Of a stretch of 64,000 nucleotides of DNA, positions 44,400 to 53,169 are shown in pieces (positions within the stretch are counted from its first letter, which is position 1; each line of letters opens with the position of its first letter). Origin of the DNA: Halocatena halophila (lineage in GTDB: Archaea; Halobacteriota; Halobacteria; Halobacteriales; Haloarculaceae); the NCBI GenBank assembly GCA_027563145.1, contig CP071306.1, positions 868,001 through 932,000 of the forward strand, given 5' to 3'. Both the position numbers and the translations under genes were made by a program. Below the pieces are notes generated by a model, which worked only from the letters and a program-made list of their open reading frames with translations, ran no database searches and was not told the DNA's origin.

Positions 44400-44970
44400 G
44401 GTGTGAGTAACCACCCTCCGATAGGAATCTATACAGGGGATACACCTCAGCACGAATGACGGTCGATGGAGGAGTAGCAGCAGGTGTGGGCAAACGTCCT
44501 TTTGTTCAGTAGTCGTAGGCTGGATATTGCTAGCTATTGCGATCCTCATAACGACCATCTAGAGACTAGCTCACGACGATCGTGAGCGAACTACTGATAA
44601 ATTGCCACTATCTCAACAAGAAAACACAGCACAAGCTACCACTAGCTGTCTATTCGGTGTGGGCATTCTGATCTCTGGATATCGATCAATCAAGGTGGTT
44701 TTCACGATCCTTGAGTTACTAGTTTCATCCGCCACAGCTACTCTTTGCCACTATGGAATTTTTCGAACCGAATATGACAACGATAACCCACCGCGAGCGG
44801 AGCGAGCGGCTTTTTTCATCAACCTTTTTTCGATGAGTGGTGCACGGAGTGCACCCGAGTCGAAAAAAGGTTGGAGTGAAAGCAGGCGAGTCCCAGCGCG
44901 AACGTTGTGAGCGACCGACTCGACGAGTGAGTAGTAAGCTCTGCTCACCTGAGATCAAAAAGGAGGATGA
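44400..44970. other. gene-free right edge of the accessory island
   Basis: No supported gene in about 570 bp. Short frames exist but with composition typical of non-coding haloarchaeal repeats (CGAGCGGAGCGAGCGG near 44793-44810). A large hairpin lies at 44821-44872. Confidence 0.5.
44821..44872. repeat. 52-bp compound hairpin
   Basis: AACCTTTTTTCGA (44821-44833) and TCGAAAAAAGGTT (44860-44872) are perfect inverse copies. Inside them GGTGCAC (44839-44845) and GTGCACC (44849-44855) form a second stem with a three-base loop. The T-runs on both strands would allow a bidirectional terminator for the flanking convergent genes. Confidence 0.75.
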
Positions 44971-45714
44971 CTATCCGTCACTACTATCATCATCGAAATC
45001 TCGCCCACCAAGTCCCACACCGGGGGTGTTGATCCAGGCCTCAAGAATGGCGAACTGAGCCCGCCGGAGTCGTTCCGACAGCGCCTGATGTGACACACCG
45101 AGCGCATCAGCCACCTCATCGAGCGTCACATCCCGCGGAACCGTGAAATAGCCCAGCTCGTGTGCGGTGGTGATCGCCACGAACTGCTCCTCTGTGAGCC
45201 CAAGCGGAGCCGCTTCCGTAACGCGTGGATCGTCCGCCTGCAGATCTCGAATCCGATCGATCGAATAGGAAACGCCACTCGACTCACACCGCTCGCAAAC
45301 TCGGGTGAGAACGCTCCGAGACGGAAACAACAGCTCAAGATGCCACTCCTTGTCCGTGCCATCGCCCGAGAGCAAAATCGTCTCGCCATCGATCAACAGC
45401 TCGCTGACCGATTCAACCGAATCACTCCAGTACAACCGCCAGAGCGTCCGTCCATCGGTTTCGAGTACTCGCGTCACCGACCGCAACGACGCATCATCGG
45501 CCAATGTCTCCATAAATACCTCTGTGTCCGCCACATCAATCCAGACGAGCGGAAACAACGATCTGGCACCGGAAACAGCATACTGAGCCCGCGTGATGGT
45601 GAGTGACGGACGGGAATCAAACGTCTCAGAGAGACCGAGCTCGCTCGCGGGAACCGTCGCCGTCACCAACACAGGAGTGGACTGACCGGAGTCGGTGTGA
45701 GAAGCACTCGTCAT
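44971..45714 (-). CDS. bacterio-opsin activator (Bat)-like HTH transcriptional regulator
   Basis: A 247-residue regulator from MTSASHTDS (45714). The C-terminal HTH-10 domain (about residues 187-238) is clear: L-T-E-E-Q-F-V-A-I-T-T-A-H-E-L-G-Y-F, then V-P-R-D-V-T-L-D-E-V-A-D-A-L-G-V-S-H-Q-A-L-S-E-R-L-R-R. The N-terminal part matches the BAT accessory region of haloarchaeal regulators but has no PAS or GAF domain. Haloarchaea carry many of these; the target genes are unknown. Confidence 0.88.
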   Translation of the reverse strand: MTSASHTDSGQSTPVLVTATVPASELGLSETFDSRPSLTITRAQYAVSGARSLFPLVWIDVADTEVFMETLADDASLRSVTRVLETDGRTLWRLYWSDSVESVSELLIDGETILLSGDGTDKEWHLELLFPSRSVLTRVCERCESSGVSYSIDRIRDLQADDPRVTEAAPLGLTEEQFVAITTAHELGYFTVPRDVTLDEVADALGVSHQALSERLRRAQFAILEAWINTPGVGLGGRDFDDDSSDG

Positions 45715-45809
45715 GTGACACGGGGTGGTAGGATTACACACAGCGCCCCCAAAACCGTTCACCACAACTGGAAAGGATTACATCCCACTATCGATCCAGC
45801 AAACGCCGA

Positions 45810-47411
45810 TCAATTCTCAAACACTTCCGTGATCGTTCCAACGCCTTTCGATCTGCCCTCGCGGAACACGAATCGCTGGCCCTCCTCGATGACGTACGGT
45901 CGGAACTTGAACTCGACGCGGGCCTCGCCAGTATCGCCCGGCAAAAGCTGTGGATCTTTCGGATAGAACGCGGCCGCCTCGCTGACGGTTTCGACGTGAA
46001 CGACCGGTTCGTAACCGTCGTTGATCCGCGTGGGATGATTCAACACCATCACCTCGGCGTCGAACGACCGCACAGGCGTGGGATCGACATCCGCCGGAAG
46101 TAACACCATTCCACGCTCGACATCGGACTCTCGGACGCCCTTCAGCGCAATGCCAACGATGCGACCGGCACGCGCCTGATCAACCCGGTGATAATGCATT
46201 TCGATCGACCGAACCTCGACCTGCTGAAATGATCCATCCGCCATCGGCCCGACCTGCAGCTGATCGCCAGCCGAGACCGTCCCGGACCTGATCGTGCCCG
46301 ACGCAACCGCACCGACGCCGGTCACGTTGTACGTCCGATCGATGTACATCGAAAATCGGCCATCACCGTTGTCGGTCTTTGGCAACCGCTCAAACAGTTC
46401 GTCGAGATCGTCGAGGCCCTCCATCGTGACCGCACTCGTCGTGACGATCGGAACGATCCGTTCAGAGATCTCCTCGACGGCGCTGTCAACGCCGTATCGA
46501 TCAACAACCAGTGGCGAGCGATCGGCATCGCGCAAGAGACGCTCAACCGATCGAAGGACTTCCTGTACACGATCTGGCTCGACCATGTCCACCTTCGTGA
46601 TAGCGACAATCGTGGGCAGCTCCGTCGCAAGTAGAATGCCCAGATGCTCGCGCGTGGTGCGCGTCGGCCCATCATCGGCGGCAATCGTCAACAGCCCGTA
46701 ATCGAGCTTCTGCCCGACGAGCCCACGAATCGTCGTCCGCAGCCAGGGTTCATGACCAACCGTGTCGACGAACGACACCAGCCGATCGGCAGTCTCGACG
46801 ACATGTGCGCGATCTTCCTTCCGATTGGGATTTGGTGCGTGAATTGGCCCATCGTCATCGAAGCCATAGACGCCATAGGAGAGATCAGCAGAGAGCCCGC
46901 GTTCGACTTCGTGGGGCTGTACGTCGAGAAACCCACGCGTTCCGCCCTCGCCGTCGTCTGCCCGTCCGGTGACGAGCGAGCCAACGAGAGTGGATTTGCC
47001 GTGATCGACGTGACCAGCCGTCCCGACGACGATGTGCTCATCATCCGTTTCGAGCATCGCCCCCTCTCTGATGATCGCAACGCCGACGCGCCCATCATCG
47101 CCAACAGGCCACGTCTGTACGGTATCGATGTGTGCACCTGCCTGTTCGGCGAGCAACGAGAGCACATCCATCGACTCGGAGAACGTTTCTGTATCGATTC
47201 CCGCGAGTCCGCCGTCGTCCGTCGCCCCAACGACGTAGGTGGCTTCGCCGTCGCCAGATAACACACGATGGCGCAACTGCGCGACGAGACTTTCGAGCCG
47301 GCCATCGGCCAGATGAACGTCCCGAGTGAGTCGTTCTTTGAACTCAATGCTGCCACCCTCCTGCTCTCCGCGCTCGAGGGCGGTTTCGAGCACGGCCCGG
47401 TCAGGGCTCAT
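45810..47411 (-). CDS. GTPBP1-family GTP-binding protein
   Basis: A 533-residue translational-type GTPase. The P-loop is G-T-A-G-H-V-D-H-G-K-S-T (130-141), switch II is D-T-V-G-H-E, and the base-binding motif is T-K-V-D-M. EF-Tu-like beta-barrel domains II and III follow. The first 125 residues are the N-terminal domain typical of archaeal GTPBP1/2 homologues. The protein may act in ribosome rescue or mRNA quality control like its eukaryotic relatives, but its role in archaea is not settled. The start at 47411 (MSPDRAV) is preferred to a longer frame with no family match. Confidence 0.88.
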   Translation of the reverse strand: MSPDRAVLETALERGEQEGGSIEFKERLTRDVHLADGRLESLVAQLRHRVLSGDGEATYVVGATDDGGLAGIDTETFSESMDVLSLLAEQAGAHIDTVQTWPVGDDGRVGVAIIREGAMLETDDEHIVVGTAGHVDHGKSTLVGSLVTGRADDGEGGTRGFLDVQPHEVERGLSADLSYGVYGFDDDGPIHAPNPNRKEDRAHVVETADRLVSFVDTVGHEPWLRTTIRGLVGQKLDYGLLTIAADDGPTRTTREHLGILLATELPTIVAITKVDMVEPDRVQEVLRSVERLLRDADRSPLVVDRYGVDSAVEEISERIVPIVTTSAVTMEGLDDLDELFERLPKTDNGDGRFSMYIDRTYNVTGVGAVASGTIRSGTVSAGDQLQVGPMADGSFQQVEVRSIEMHYHRVDQARAGRIVGIALKGVRESDVERGMVLLPADVDPTPVRSFDAEVMVLNHPTRINDGYEPVVHVETVSEAAAFYPKDPQLLPGDTGEARVEFKFRPYVIEEGQRFVFREGRSKGVGTITEVFEN

Positions 47412-47474
47412 TGGTACCTGGTAACGGTTGAATGAATAAAAGATTTCCCGACGGTGTGTGTAACGCACGCACGC

Positions 47475-48149
47475 TCACCGATCAACGACCGATTCGAGTG
47501 CTTCGAGAACGCCACTCGCATATCCATTGGACGTTTGTCGGTCAGCCACCGCGGCGGCGCGCTCGTCTGCGTTGGCCACCGCAATCGCCTCTCCTGCGAC
47601 TTCAAACATCGCAACATCGTTTTCTGAATCGCCGATCGCAACCACCGACGCCGGATCGATCGACAGTCGATCGCACAGTTCGCAAAGGCCAGCACCCTTA
47701 TCGATCGACGGATCGGTCACGTGGTACGCATACCCAGTGTCGAACACGCGTAACCCGGCTTCGTGTGCGAGCGCTCGCAGCGGTTCGAGTGGCTGATCGA
47801 TGGCGACAGCATACTCAGTCTCGCGCCAGCGGTTTACGAGATCGGCCCCACCCCAGCCGGTTTCATAGCCCGCAGCCCGATACGCTTCGATCACGCGCTG
47901 GGCGTTTGCTCGATCGCCCACAATTGTCAACTCATCGTCATCGGCAGTGTAGATCGCTCCGCCGTTTTCGGCAATTACCCTGGTGGGGATCCCAATGAAA
48001 TCACACAACCCGATCGGAAACGGGATCGATTTCCCAGTTGCGATGATTACGGGGCCATCCCACGCGCGCAATGGATCAAACACCCGTGGATCGATCGATC
48101 CGTCGGGTCGCGTCAGCGTTCCATCAATATCGACAGCGAGCGCCTGCAT
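47475..48149 (-). CDS. phosphoglycolate phosphatase (archaeal HAD type)
   Basis: A 224-residue HAD hydrolase of the archaeal phosphoglycolate phosphatase group (Thermoplasma TA0175 type). Motif I is D-I-D-G-T-L-T near residues 7-13, motif II A-T-G-K-S, motif III K-G-A-G-L, and motif IV G-D-S-E-N-D. The cap domain is type C2. It would dephosphorylate 2-phosphoglycolate, though small HAD enzymes are often promiscuous. Confidence 0.88.
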   Translation of the reverse strand: MQALAVDIDGTLTRPDGSIDPRVFDPLRAWDGPVIIATGKSIPFPIGLCDFIGIPTRVIAENGGAIYTADDDELTIVGDRANAQRVIEAYRAAGYETGWGGADLVNRWRETEYAVAIDQPLEPLRALAHEAGLRVFDTGYAYHVTDPSIDKGAGLCELCDRLSIDPASVVAIGDSENDVAMFEVAGEAIAVANADERAAAVADRQTSNGYASGVLEALESVVDR

Positions 48150-48187
48150 GGTAGTTATAGCGAGTTCGTGGCGAAAGAACGAATCGA

Positions 48188-48799
48188 TCAGGAGGAGAGC
48201 CGTTCATAGGCTTCGGTCACCCGATGAAACGCGTCGGCATCACCGGTGTCCGCATCCGGATGAACCGTTTTGACTTTCTCACGATAGGCGCGTTTGATGG
48301 CGGACTGATCCGCATCTTCTCCGAGATCAAGAATGTCGTAGGCTTCCGCCGTGGAGAGTCCGGATGGCTCTGTCGTGGGAGGCTGCTGGCGCTGGGACTG
48401 CTGATACTGCTGATACTGGGACTGCTGGCGCGCCCGACGGCGTCGTGACCGGAATGGTCCGCGTGGACCAGCGCCGAATCCACCGCGGCCAGGGTCTGCT
48501 TGAGACGATCGAGTGCGATTTGCCGTGCGAACGACGCGCTGGCGCAACCGACCGCTTGCGTGCTGATAGAGCACGTACGACGTCACGCCGAACATGGTGG
48601 TGAGCAAAAACGCAAACGGCTCAAAGACGATTCCGACCATCGCTGTCAGCACTGTGAGACCGCAAAACACCGCAGTCAGCCCGACAATGAGCCACCGACG
48701 TGTCACTATGAGCGTGTAGTTTCCAGAGGGGGTTTTGTGTTTCGGTGGTTCGTCAGTCGGCGACGGGTTCTTCACCCGGGAGATGCTATCACACTGCAT
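48188..48799 (-). CDS. membrane-anchored J-domain protein
   Basis: A 203-residue protein with two adjacent membrane segments (about residues 32-70), a Gln/Gly/Arg-rich linker (Q-Q-S-Q-Y-Q-Q-Y-Q) and a C-terminal J domain: [21 protein letters not shown] then H-P-D near residue 178. The H-P-D tripeptide needed to stimulate Hsp70 (DnaK) is intact. It would recruit DnaK to the membrane. The annotated ATG overlaps the divergent zinc micropeptide ATG by two bases, so a later start is possible. Confidence 0.8.
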   Translation of the reverse strand: MQCDSISRVKNPSPTDEPPKHKTPSGNYTLIVTRRWLIVGLTAVFCGLTVLTAMVGIVFEPFAFLLTTMFGVTSYVLYQHASGRLRQRVVRTANRTRSSQADPGRGGFGAGPRGPFRSRRRRARQQSQYQQYQQSQRQQPPTTEPSGLSTAEAYDILDLGEDADQSAIKRAYREKVKTVHPDADTGDADAFHRVTEAYERLSS

Positions 48800-48974
48800 G
48801 AGTGTCAGTGGTCTCTGTGCTCTTTGTTCACGACCGGAGATCGTCGATGGTTGTAACCGGTGTGGGCGACTCGTCTGTGAGGACCACTACGACCGGGACA
48901 GCGGCTGGTGTACGGACTGTCGAGAAACGATTACGCCGGGAGAACTCGACGAGAAAGACACGTATCAGCTGTAG
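48798..48974 (+). CDS. small zinc-ribbon protein
   Basis: A 58-residue protein with four Cys pairs: C7-x2-C10, C19-x2-C22, C27 with H30, and C38-x2-C41. This is enough for two zinc sites, as in cross-brace fingers of the HVO_2901/HVO_2753 kind known from haloarchaea. Acidic C-terminus. Its start codon overlaps that of the divergent J-domain gene. Confidence 0.7.
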   Translation: MSVSGLCALCSRPEIVDGCNRCGRLVCEDHYDRDSGWCTDCRETITPGELDEKDTYQL

Positions 48975-48981
48975 GCCCGAC

Positions 48982-49353
48982 TCACTCGGACTCCTCGATA
49001 TACGAGGCCCCCCATTTGCCCATCGCCTCGATAACCGGCTCGAGCGATTTTCCCTGCGCCGTGAGCCCGTACTCGACGCGGAACGGCTTTTCACTCACCA
49101 CTCGGCGTTCGATGATTTCGTTCGCTTCGAGATCTTCGAGAGACTCTGAGAGTACCGTACTCGAAATCGGCTCGAGATCACGCTCAAGTTCGTTGAATCC
49201 AAGCGGTCCGATGTCCAACAGCCGATGAACGATCACTGGATGCCACTTTCTACCGATGAGTCGGGCCGTACACGAGACAGAACAGAAGCTACTGTCTCGA
49301 CACCAGCCAGCCACACACCCCTCACGTTCGTACCCGTTACGCATACAATACAT
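48982..49353 (-). CDS. HxlR family transcriptional regulator
   Basis: A 123-residue winged-helix regulator of the HxlR type. The core has I-G-R-K-W-H-P-V-I-V-H-R-L-L near residues 33-46, G-F-N-E-L-E-R-D-L-E-P-I-S-S-T-V-L-S-E-S-L near 52-72 and V-E-Y-G-L-T-A-Q-G-K-S-L near 93-104. Four Cys before the domain (C14, C19, C24, C28) could sense redox or metals. ATG at 49344 is an alternative start. Convergent with the zinc micropeptide gene. Confidence 0.85.
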   Translation of the reverse strand: MYCMRNGYEREGCVAGWCRDSSFCSVSCTARLIGRKWHPVIVHRLLDIGPLGFNELERDLEPISSTVLSESLEDLEANEIIERRVVSEKPFRVEYGLTAQGKSLEPVIEAMGKWGASYIEESE

Positions 49354-49749
49354 TCTAACGACAGCAGAGTAGTTAATGTTGGTGACAGTCAGGTCAGCAA
49401 CTACTAAGTAGGTTAGCCGACGGGTAGCTTAGCTTTAGGTGGCTTCCGGTCTGAGAAGTAATTGGGCGTAGGACATCCCCTGACGCCCGACGATCGCCGA
49501 CACTCCCCCCGTCGAACGGTGTCGTCGAACGATGACGACAACCGTTCGGACGCTACTCGAATCGTTCAGGTTCGTGGGCAGCGTGATCGGAAGTCAACAA
49601 CTCTGACGGTCTCGTTCACACGCACCGGTGGCGATCGTTTCGTGGCTCTCACGCGTGGCGTGATCGCCACGGCCTGTTCGGATGCCCCCTCAACGCCGGA
49701 AGTGGCCTGCAGTGCCCAGCGCTTCCGGTCCTATTGTTCTCGCATCGAT
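49354..49749. other. non-coding stretch rich in hairpins between pyrF and the HxlR gene
   Basis: No convincing gene. Four inverted repeats stand out: GGGCGT/ACGCCC (49464-49469, 49483-49488); CGAACGGT+GTCGTC with GACGAC+ACCGTTCG (49513-49548, one bulged A); GTGGCGATC/GATCGCCAC (49628-49636, 49662-49670); and CCGGAAG/CTTCCGG (49696-49702, 49722-49728). Such spacing suggests a structured RNA, on either strand. It has no SRP RNA or RNase P RNA hallmark that I can find. Confidence 0.45.
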
Positions 49750-50547
49750 TCACCGAAATGCATTTAGCTGTCGTTTGAGCTGTCTGGCCGCCTGGCCGGC
49801 TGCGTTGGCGAACTGTTCGCCAGATCCGGCGAAAATTATCCCACGAGAGGAGTTGATGACGCCAACGCCGTCGGCCAATCCGTGCGTGACGGCCGCCTCT
49901 GCGTCGCCGCCCTGGGCACCAACTCCTGGAACCAGAAACGGGAGCGCTGGTACGCGATCGCGAACGGTTTCGAGCTCATCGGGCGTCGTTGCACCAACGA
50001 CGAGACCGACGTTGTCGTGTTCATTCCACGATGCCCCAAGTTCTGCCACCCGTTCGTACAGCAGTTCGCCGCTGTCGAGTTCGAGTTCCTGGAGGTCTGC
50101 TCCGCCGGTGTTCGAGGTGCGACAGAGCAAGAATACACCACTTTCGGTCCGCGAAAGGAACGGCTGGAGCGAATCCTGGCCCATGTATGGATTTGCGGTG
50201 ATAGCATCAGCACGATCGAGCAGTTGGGCGTACTGCCGTGCGGTATTACCGATATCCGCCCGTTTGGCGTCGAGAATCACCGGAACATCCTTGCCATGGG
50301 CGTAGGCAATCGTTTCTTCGAGCGCCCGCCAGCCGTCGGGGTCCTCATAAAAGGCGACGTTTGGCTTGAACGCAGCCGCGTGCTCGTGTGTGGCATCAAT
50401 TATCCGTCGATTGAACGCCCATCGGGGAAGCTCATACTCGAGAAGGTGTTCGGGAAGACGGTCGAGATCTGGATCGAGACCAACGCTGACGACACTGTCG
50501 ACGGCGCGGATGCGCTCGCGAAGTCGGTCGAAGAACATGGATCTCAT
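49750..50547 (-). CDS. pyrF: orotidine 5'-phosphate decarboxylase
   Basis: The last step of UMP synthesis, decarboxylating OMP. The protein is 265 residues of the long (type 2-like) class. The catalytic D93-x-K95-x2-D98 motif is in I-L-D-A-K-R-A-D-I-G-N-T. The substrate loop V-G-L-D-P-D is near residue 22 and the phosphate-binding V-P-G-V-G-A-Q-G-G is near 212. ATG 50538 is an alternative start. Confidence 0.95.
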   Translation of the reverse strand: MRSMFFDRLRERIRAVDSVVSVGLDPDLDRLPEHLLEYELPRWAFNRRIIDATHEHAAAFKPNVAFYEDPDGWRALEETIAYAHGKDVPVILDAKRADIGNTARQYAQLLDRADAITANPYMGQDSLQPFLSRTESGVFLLCRTSNTGGADLQELELDSGELLYERVAELGASWNEHDNVGLVVGATTPDELETVRDRVPALPFLVPGVGAQGGDAEAAVTHGLADGVGVINSSRGIIFAGSGEQFANAAGQAARQLKRQLNAFR

Positions 50548-50585
50548 TGGCCCCCGGTACTGAGAGTGCTTTCGACTCGGCGTGG

Positions 50586-50954
50586 TCAGTCGGCGGCCGA
50601 CTCGAATGCCGGTAGCAGGCGTTTTACGCCGGCTCCATCGGTGACGAACACGAGCAATCCCGGCGGATTCGAACGAGGACGAACGCGCAGGGACGTCGAT
50701 TCGGCGGCCGATCTGACCGATTCTGTCGGCTCGTTGAACTCAACCCGGATGCGGTCTTCCTGGAGATACACCGATGCAACGCGTTCATCATCGTGCGCCA
50801 CTCCGTATGCGAACGTGCCATCAACGCTGGGCTCTGCGTCCGGAACCGCATCCACCACTGAAAGCGACGACAAGGGTCCATCCTCACGGGCGGTGAGTTC
50901 GCTGGATAACAGCTCACCGATTCGACGACCGTCGAGCTCGCGATCCGGACTCAT
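50586..50954 (-). CDS. conserved haloarchaeal hypothetical protein
   Basis: A 122-residue acidic soluble protein beginning M-S-P-D-R-E-L-D-G-R-R-I-G. No membrane segment or Cys. It looks like an alpha/beta protein with strands near residues 62-75 and 98-112. It is 38 bp upstream of pyrF on the same strand and may be in its operon. Function unknown. Confidence 0.6.
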   Translation of the reverse strand: MSPDRELDGRRIGELLSSELTAREDGPLSSLSVVDAVPDAEPSVDGTFAYGVAHDDERVASVYLQEDRIRVEFNEPTESVRSAAESTSLRVRPRSNPPGLLVFVTDGAGVKRLLPAFESAAD

Positions 50955-50985
50955 GCGGGCCCCTTTGGCGCTCTTACCTAAAGGA

Positions 50986-51678
50986 CTACCTCATCGCATC
51001 GAGACCAGCACGGAGCTGGTCGCGCCATGATTTTCTGAACGCCTGGAAAAATCGTCGCCAGTCGGTCGCAAGGGCGTGCGTCAGCGCTTCGTTTGCGTCA
51101 TCGAAGACGCCAGTGCCGTGACCAAGAATGATCTGCTCGGGAGAAACGTCCGACAACACCGACGGCGGCCTGAGACGCGCCGGAAGAAAGAACCCGACAC
51201 GCTCGTTGTCCACGGTTACCATCTCCATCGTCGAGAGGAGATCCGGTACGTACAGCGTTCGGTCCGACGATCGATACGCGATTCCCTCCTGTGCGCCCGG
51301 GAGCCCGCTGCATGCCGTAACGACAAATCCAGCGTCGCCAAACGTGTCATCGAACCGCTCGATGGGAGCGTCAAGGCGCGGTACAACCCGGTTCATCCAG
51401 GCGGGGACCCAGACAGGCACGTCGTATCTGTTCGCAAAAACGTCGGCGTCACGAGCGTGGTAGTTCGACAACACGACCACACCAGTGACCGAACCGAGCC
51501 TGTCGATCAGCGCATCCACGTCCGGCGCATCGAGAGGGTCGAGCAACCAGACGCCACCGTCTTCACCTCGAACTGCGTGGCTGGCGCGCGCGCCAGTCTC
51601 CTCTTGGTGTGCGATCCAGCCAACCCCATCGTCCCAGCGATCGATCTCACGAAATCCGTCGGAACTGGTGCGGTGATA
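50986..51678 (-). CDS. metallo-beta-lactamase-fold-like hypothetical protein
   Basis: About 230 residues from MYHRTSSDG (51678). The order of strands and the segments V-V-L-S-N-Y-H-A-R-D-A-D (where H-x-H-x-D-H would be in a true MBL enzyme), L-Y-V-P-D-L-L-S and I-I-L-G-H-G-T-G recall an MBL fold with most metal ligands missing. This suggests a non-metal or altered-activity member. Conserved in haloarchaea as far as I recall. Function unknown. Confidence 0.6.
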   Translation of the reverse strand, partial: YHRTSSDGFREIDRWDDGVGWIAHQEETGARASHAVRGEDGGVWLLDPLDAPDVDALIDRLGSVTGVVVLSNYHARDADVFANRYDVPVWVPAWMNRVVPRLDAPIERFDDTFGDAGFVVTACSGLPGAQEGIAYRSSDRTLYVPDLLSTMEMVTVDNERVGFFLPARLRPPSVLSDVSPEQIILGHGTGVFDDANEALTHALATDWRRFFQAFRKSWRDQLRAGLDAMR

Positions 51679-51725
51679 CATCTGACAGGTCCTCCAGGGG
51701 CAACCCAAAAACAGTTCCGGTCGGC

Positions 51726-52004
51726 CTACAACTTCCGCTCGGCGTCGTCTGCGAGCTCTTGCATCCGCTTTCCGATTCGTCCCGCACTCGAGAACTCGTC
51801 TTCGCTCATCGCCGTAGCAAGCGCGTTGCCAAGGACGAAAACGGCGTGTTTGTGCTCACTTTTGGACTTGTGAACGTCATCCGGAGAGACACTCAACTCA
51901 TCGTACGGATCGAACAACGAGCTGTTGATCCCCTCCTGTTCTCGGAAATACTCCATAATAATGACCATTTGATTGTGTAACTCCAGCAGCTCGTCCTTAT
52001 GCAT
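51726..52004 (-). CDS. UPF0058 family protein
   Basis: A 92-residue helical protein with the UPF0058 pattern: M-H-K-D-E-L-L-E-L-H-N-Q-M-V, S-P-D-D-V-H-K-S-K-S-E-H-K-H-A-V-F, and a final M-S-E-D-E-F block. The His-rich centre is conserved in the family, which is archaeal and of unknown function. Confidence 0.85.
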   Translation of the reverse strand: MHKDELLELHNQMVIIMEYFREQEGINSSLFDPYDELSVSPDDVHKSKSEHKHAVFVLGNALATAMSEDEFSSAGRIGKRMQELADDAERKL

Positions 52005-52049
52005 GAATGAAACAACTCGCGGTGAAGGTTTAAGGGTTACTGATACCTG

Positions 52050-52262
52050 TCAGAACACATACTCATCATCGTGGCCCATCATCCCATCGTCCTCGAATCC
52101 AGGCTCGTCGTCGTCCATTGGGCCGCTTGTTTTGTACGCTCGTACCCCAGCTGCGAGCAGATCCTCGACTGCCTCCTCGCGATTGATAAACTCACCCGAA
52201 TCGACCATCTGCGTGATCTGCATCTCGAGATGTTCCGGAATCGTGATCTCCATCTTTGGCAT
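52050..52262 (-). CDS. ribbon-helix-helix domain protein
   Basis: A 70-residue protein. The RHH fold spans residues 1-45 (P-K-M-E-I-T-I-P-E-H-L-E-M-Q-I then N-R-E-E-A-V-E-D-L-L). A strongly acidic, Met/Gly-containing tail ends D-D-E-Y-V-F. It is probably a small DNA-binding regulator. No toxin gene is next to it. Confidence 0.75.
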   Translation of the reverse strand: MPKMEITIPEHLEMQITQMVDSGEFINREEAVEDLLAAGVRAYKTSGPMDDDEPGFEDDGMMGHDDEYVF

Positions 52263-52461
52263 AGATATTCGACGGTTTGATAGTCGATTATATAACTCTG
52301 ACGGGGATCAGCCGGATTGGGAAAAAACTCATCCGACGTTCGGGAAGATATATTCTTATTATTATTCAATTATTTTTTTATAAAACAATATCTGTCCAAT
52401 GATTTTTTGTTAGAGTGGGCAAAGTCGGTACGGATACCTGTCTCCGTGGCGTGTTGTGTGT

Positions 52462-53055
52462 ATGGAGTGTACGGATAAGACGGACATTCATAAGGCGTTC
52501 GATGGAGAACGGTTGCCGCCAGGACAGCGAGAGACGACAGCGTTTCCGGTCCTGTCGAAAGGAGACGTTCCATCCTGGACGCCCACAACGGAGTTCCGGG
52601 CATGGGGGGCGCTCGATCGGGAGCGATCCTGGACGCTTTCTGAGTTTCGAGCGTTACCCCACGAGACACAGCGCCAGGATTTTCACTGCGTTACGGGCTG
52701 GAGTCGGCTAGACTGTCGGTTCACTGGCGTTCCGTTCACTGAGCTCGCAGAACGGCTGTCGATCCACGATGACGTGGTTTCGGTCACATTTCATGCGCTG
52801 GACGGCTACACCACGTCGTTACCACTTGCAGAATGCATGCGCGAAGACGTGTTGTTCGCGTGGGCGCTCGATGGTGAACCGCTCTCAGGGCCACACGGTG
52901 GACCCCTCCGTGTTCTCACGCCGCACAAATACGCGTATAAGGGTGCCAAATGGGTGTCAGGGATTGCGTTTCGAACGGAACACGAGCGCGGATACTGGGA
53001 GCGACGTGGCTACTCCGACAGTGCAAATCCCTGGGCAGAAGACCGATACGCCTGA
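52462..53055 (+). CDS. molybdopterin-dependent oxidoreductase (sulfite oxidase/MsrP fold)
   Basis: A 197-residue single-domain protein with the sulfite-oxidase molybdopterin fold. The Mo-binding Cys is in F-H-C-V-T-G-W-S near residue 76. G-V-P-F-T-E-L and the C-terminal K-Y-A-Y-K-G-A-K-W-V-S-G-I are family features. There is no signal peptide and no heme domain, so it is a short cytoplasmic member. The start is taken at ATG 52462 (M-E-C-T-D); GTG 52456 is an alternative. The substrate is unknown. Confidence 0.85.
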   Translation: MECTDKTDIHKAFDGERLPPGQRETTAFPVLSKGDVPSWTPTTEFRAWGALDRERSWTLSEFRALPHETQRQDFHCVTGWSRLDCRFTGVPFTELAERLSIHDDVVSVTFHALDGYTTSLPLAECMREDVLFAWALDGEPLSGPHGGPLRVLTPHKYAYKGAKWVSGIAFRTEHERGYWERRGYSDSANPWAEDRYA

Positions 53056-53169
53056 GAAATTCGAGAGGACGCTCGTGAACGCTCGGGGGATCTGTTCTGG
53101 TGGCCGTAGGCAGTCATCTTCCGAATCGACAACGGTACAGTTACCCTTCCGGGTCGAATACTCCGGACA

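Noticed and set aside
44602..44910. 102-residue plus-strand frame before the Bat-like gene
   Set aside because: It runs through the non-coding CGAGCGG-type repeat and the compound hairpin and shows no protein-like conservation.
49464..49728. SRP (7S) RNA or RNase P RNA in the hairpin cluster
   Set aside because: Neither the SRP helix 8 motif nor the RNase P conserved regions (such as GAGGAAAGUCC) were found on either strand.
49462..49767. 101-residue plus-strand frame downstream of pyrF
   Set aside because: It overlaps the pyrF end, has no domain and its path crosses several perfect hairpins; coding is unlikely.
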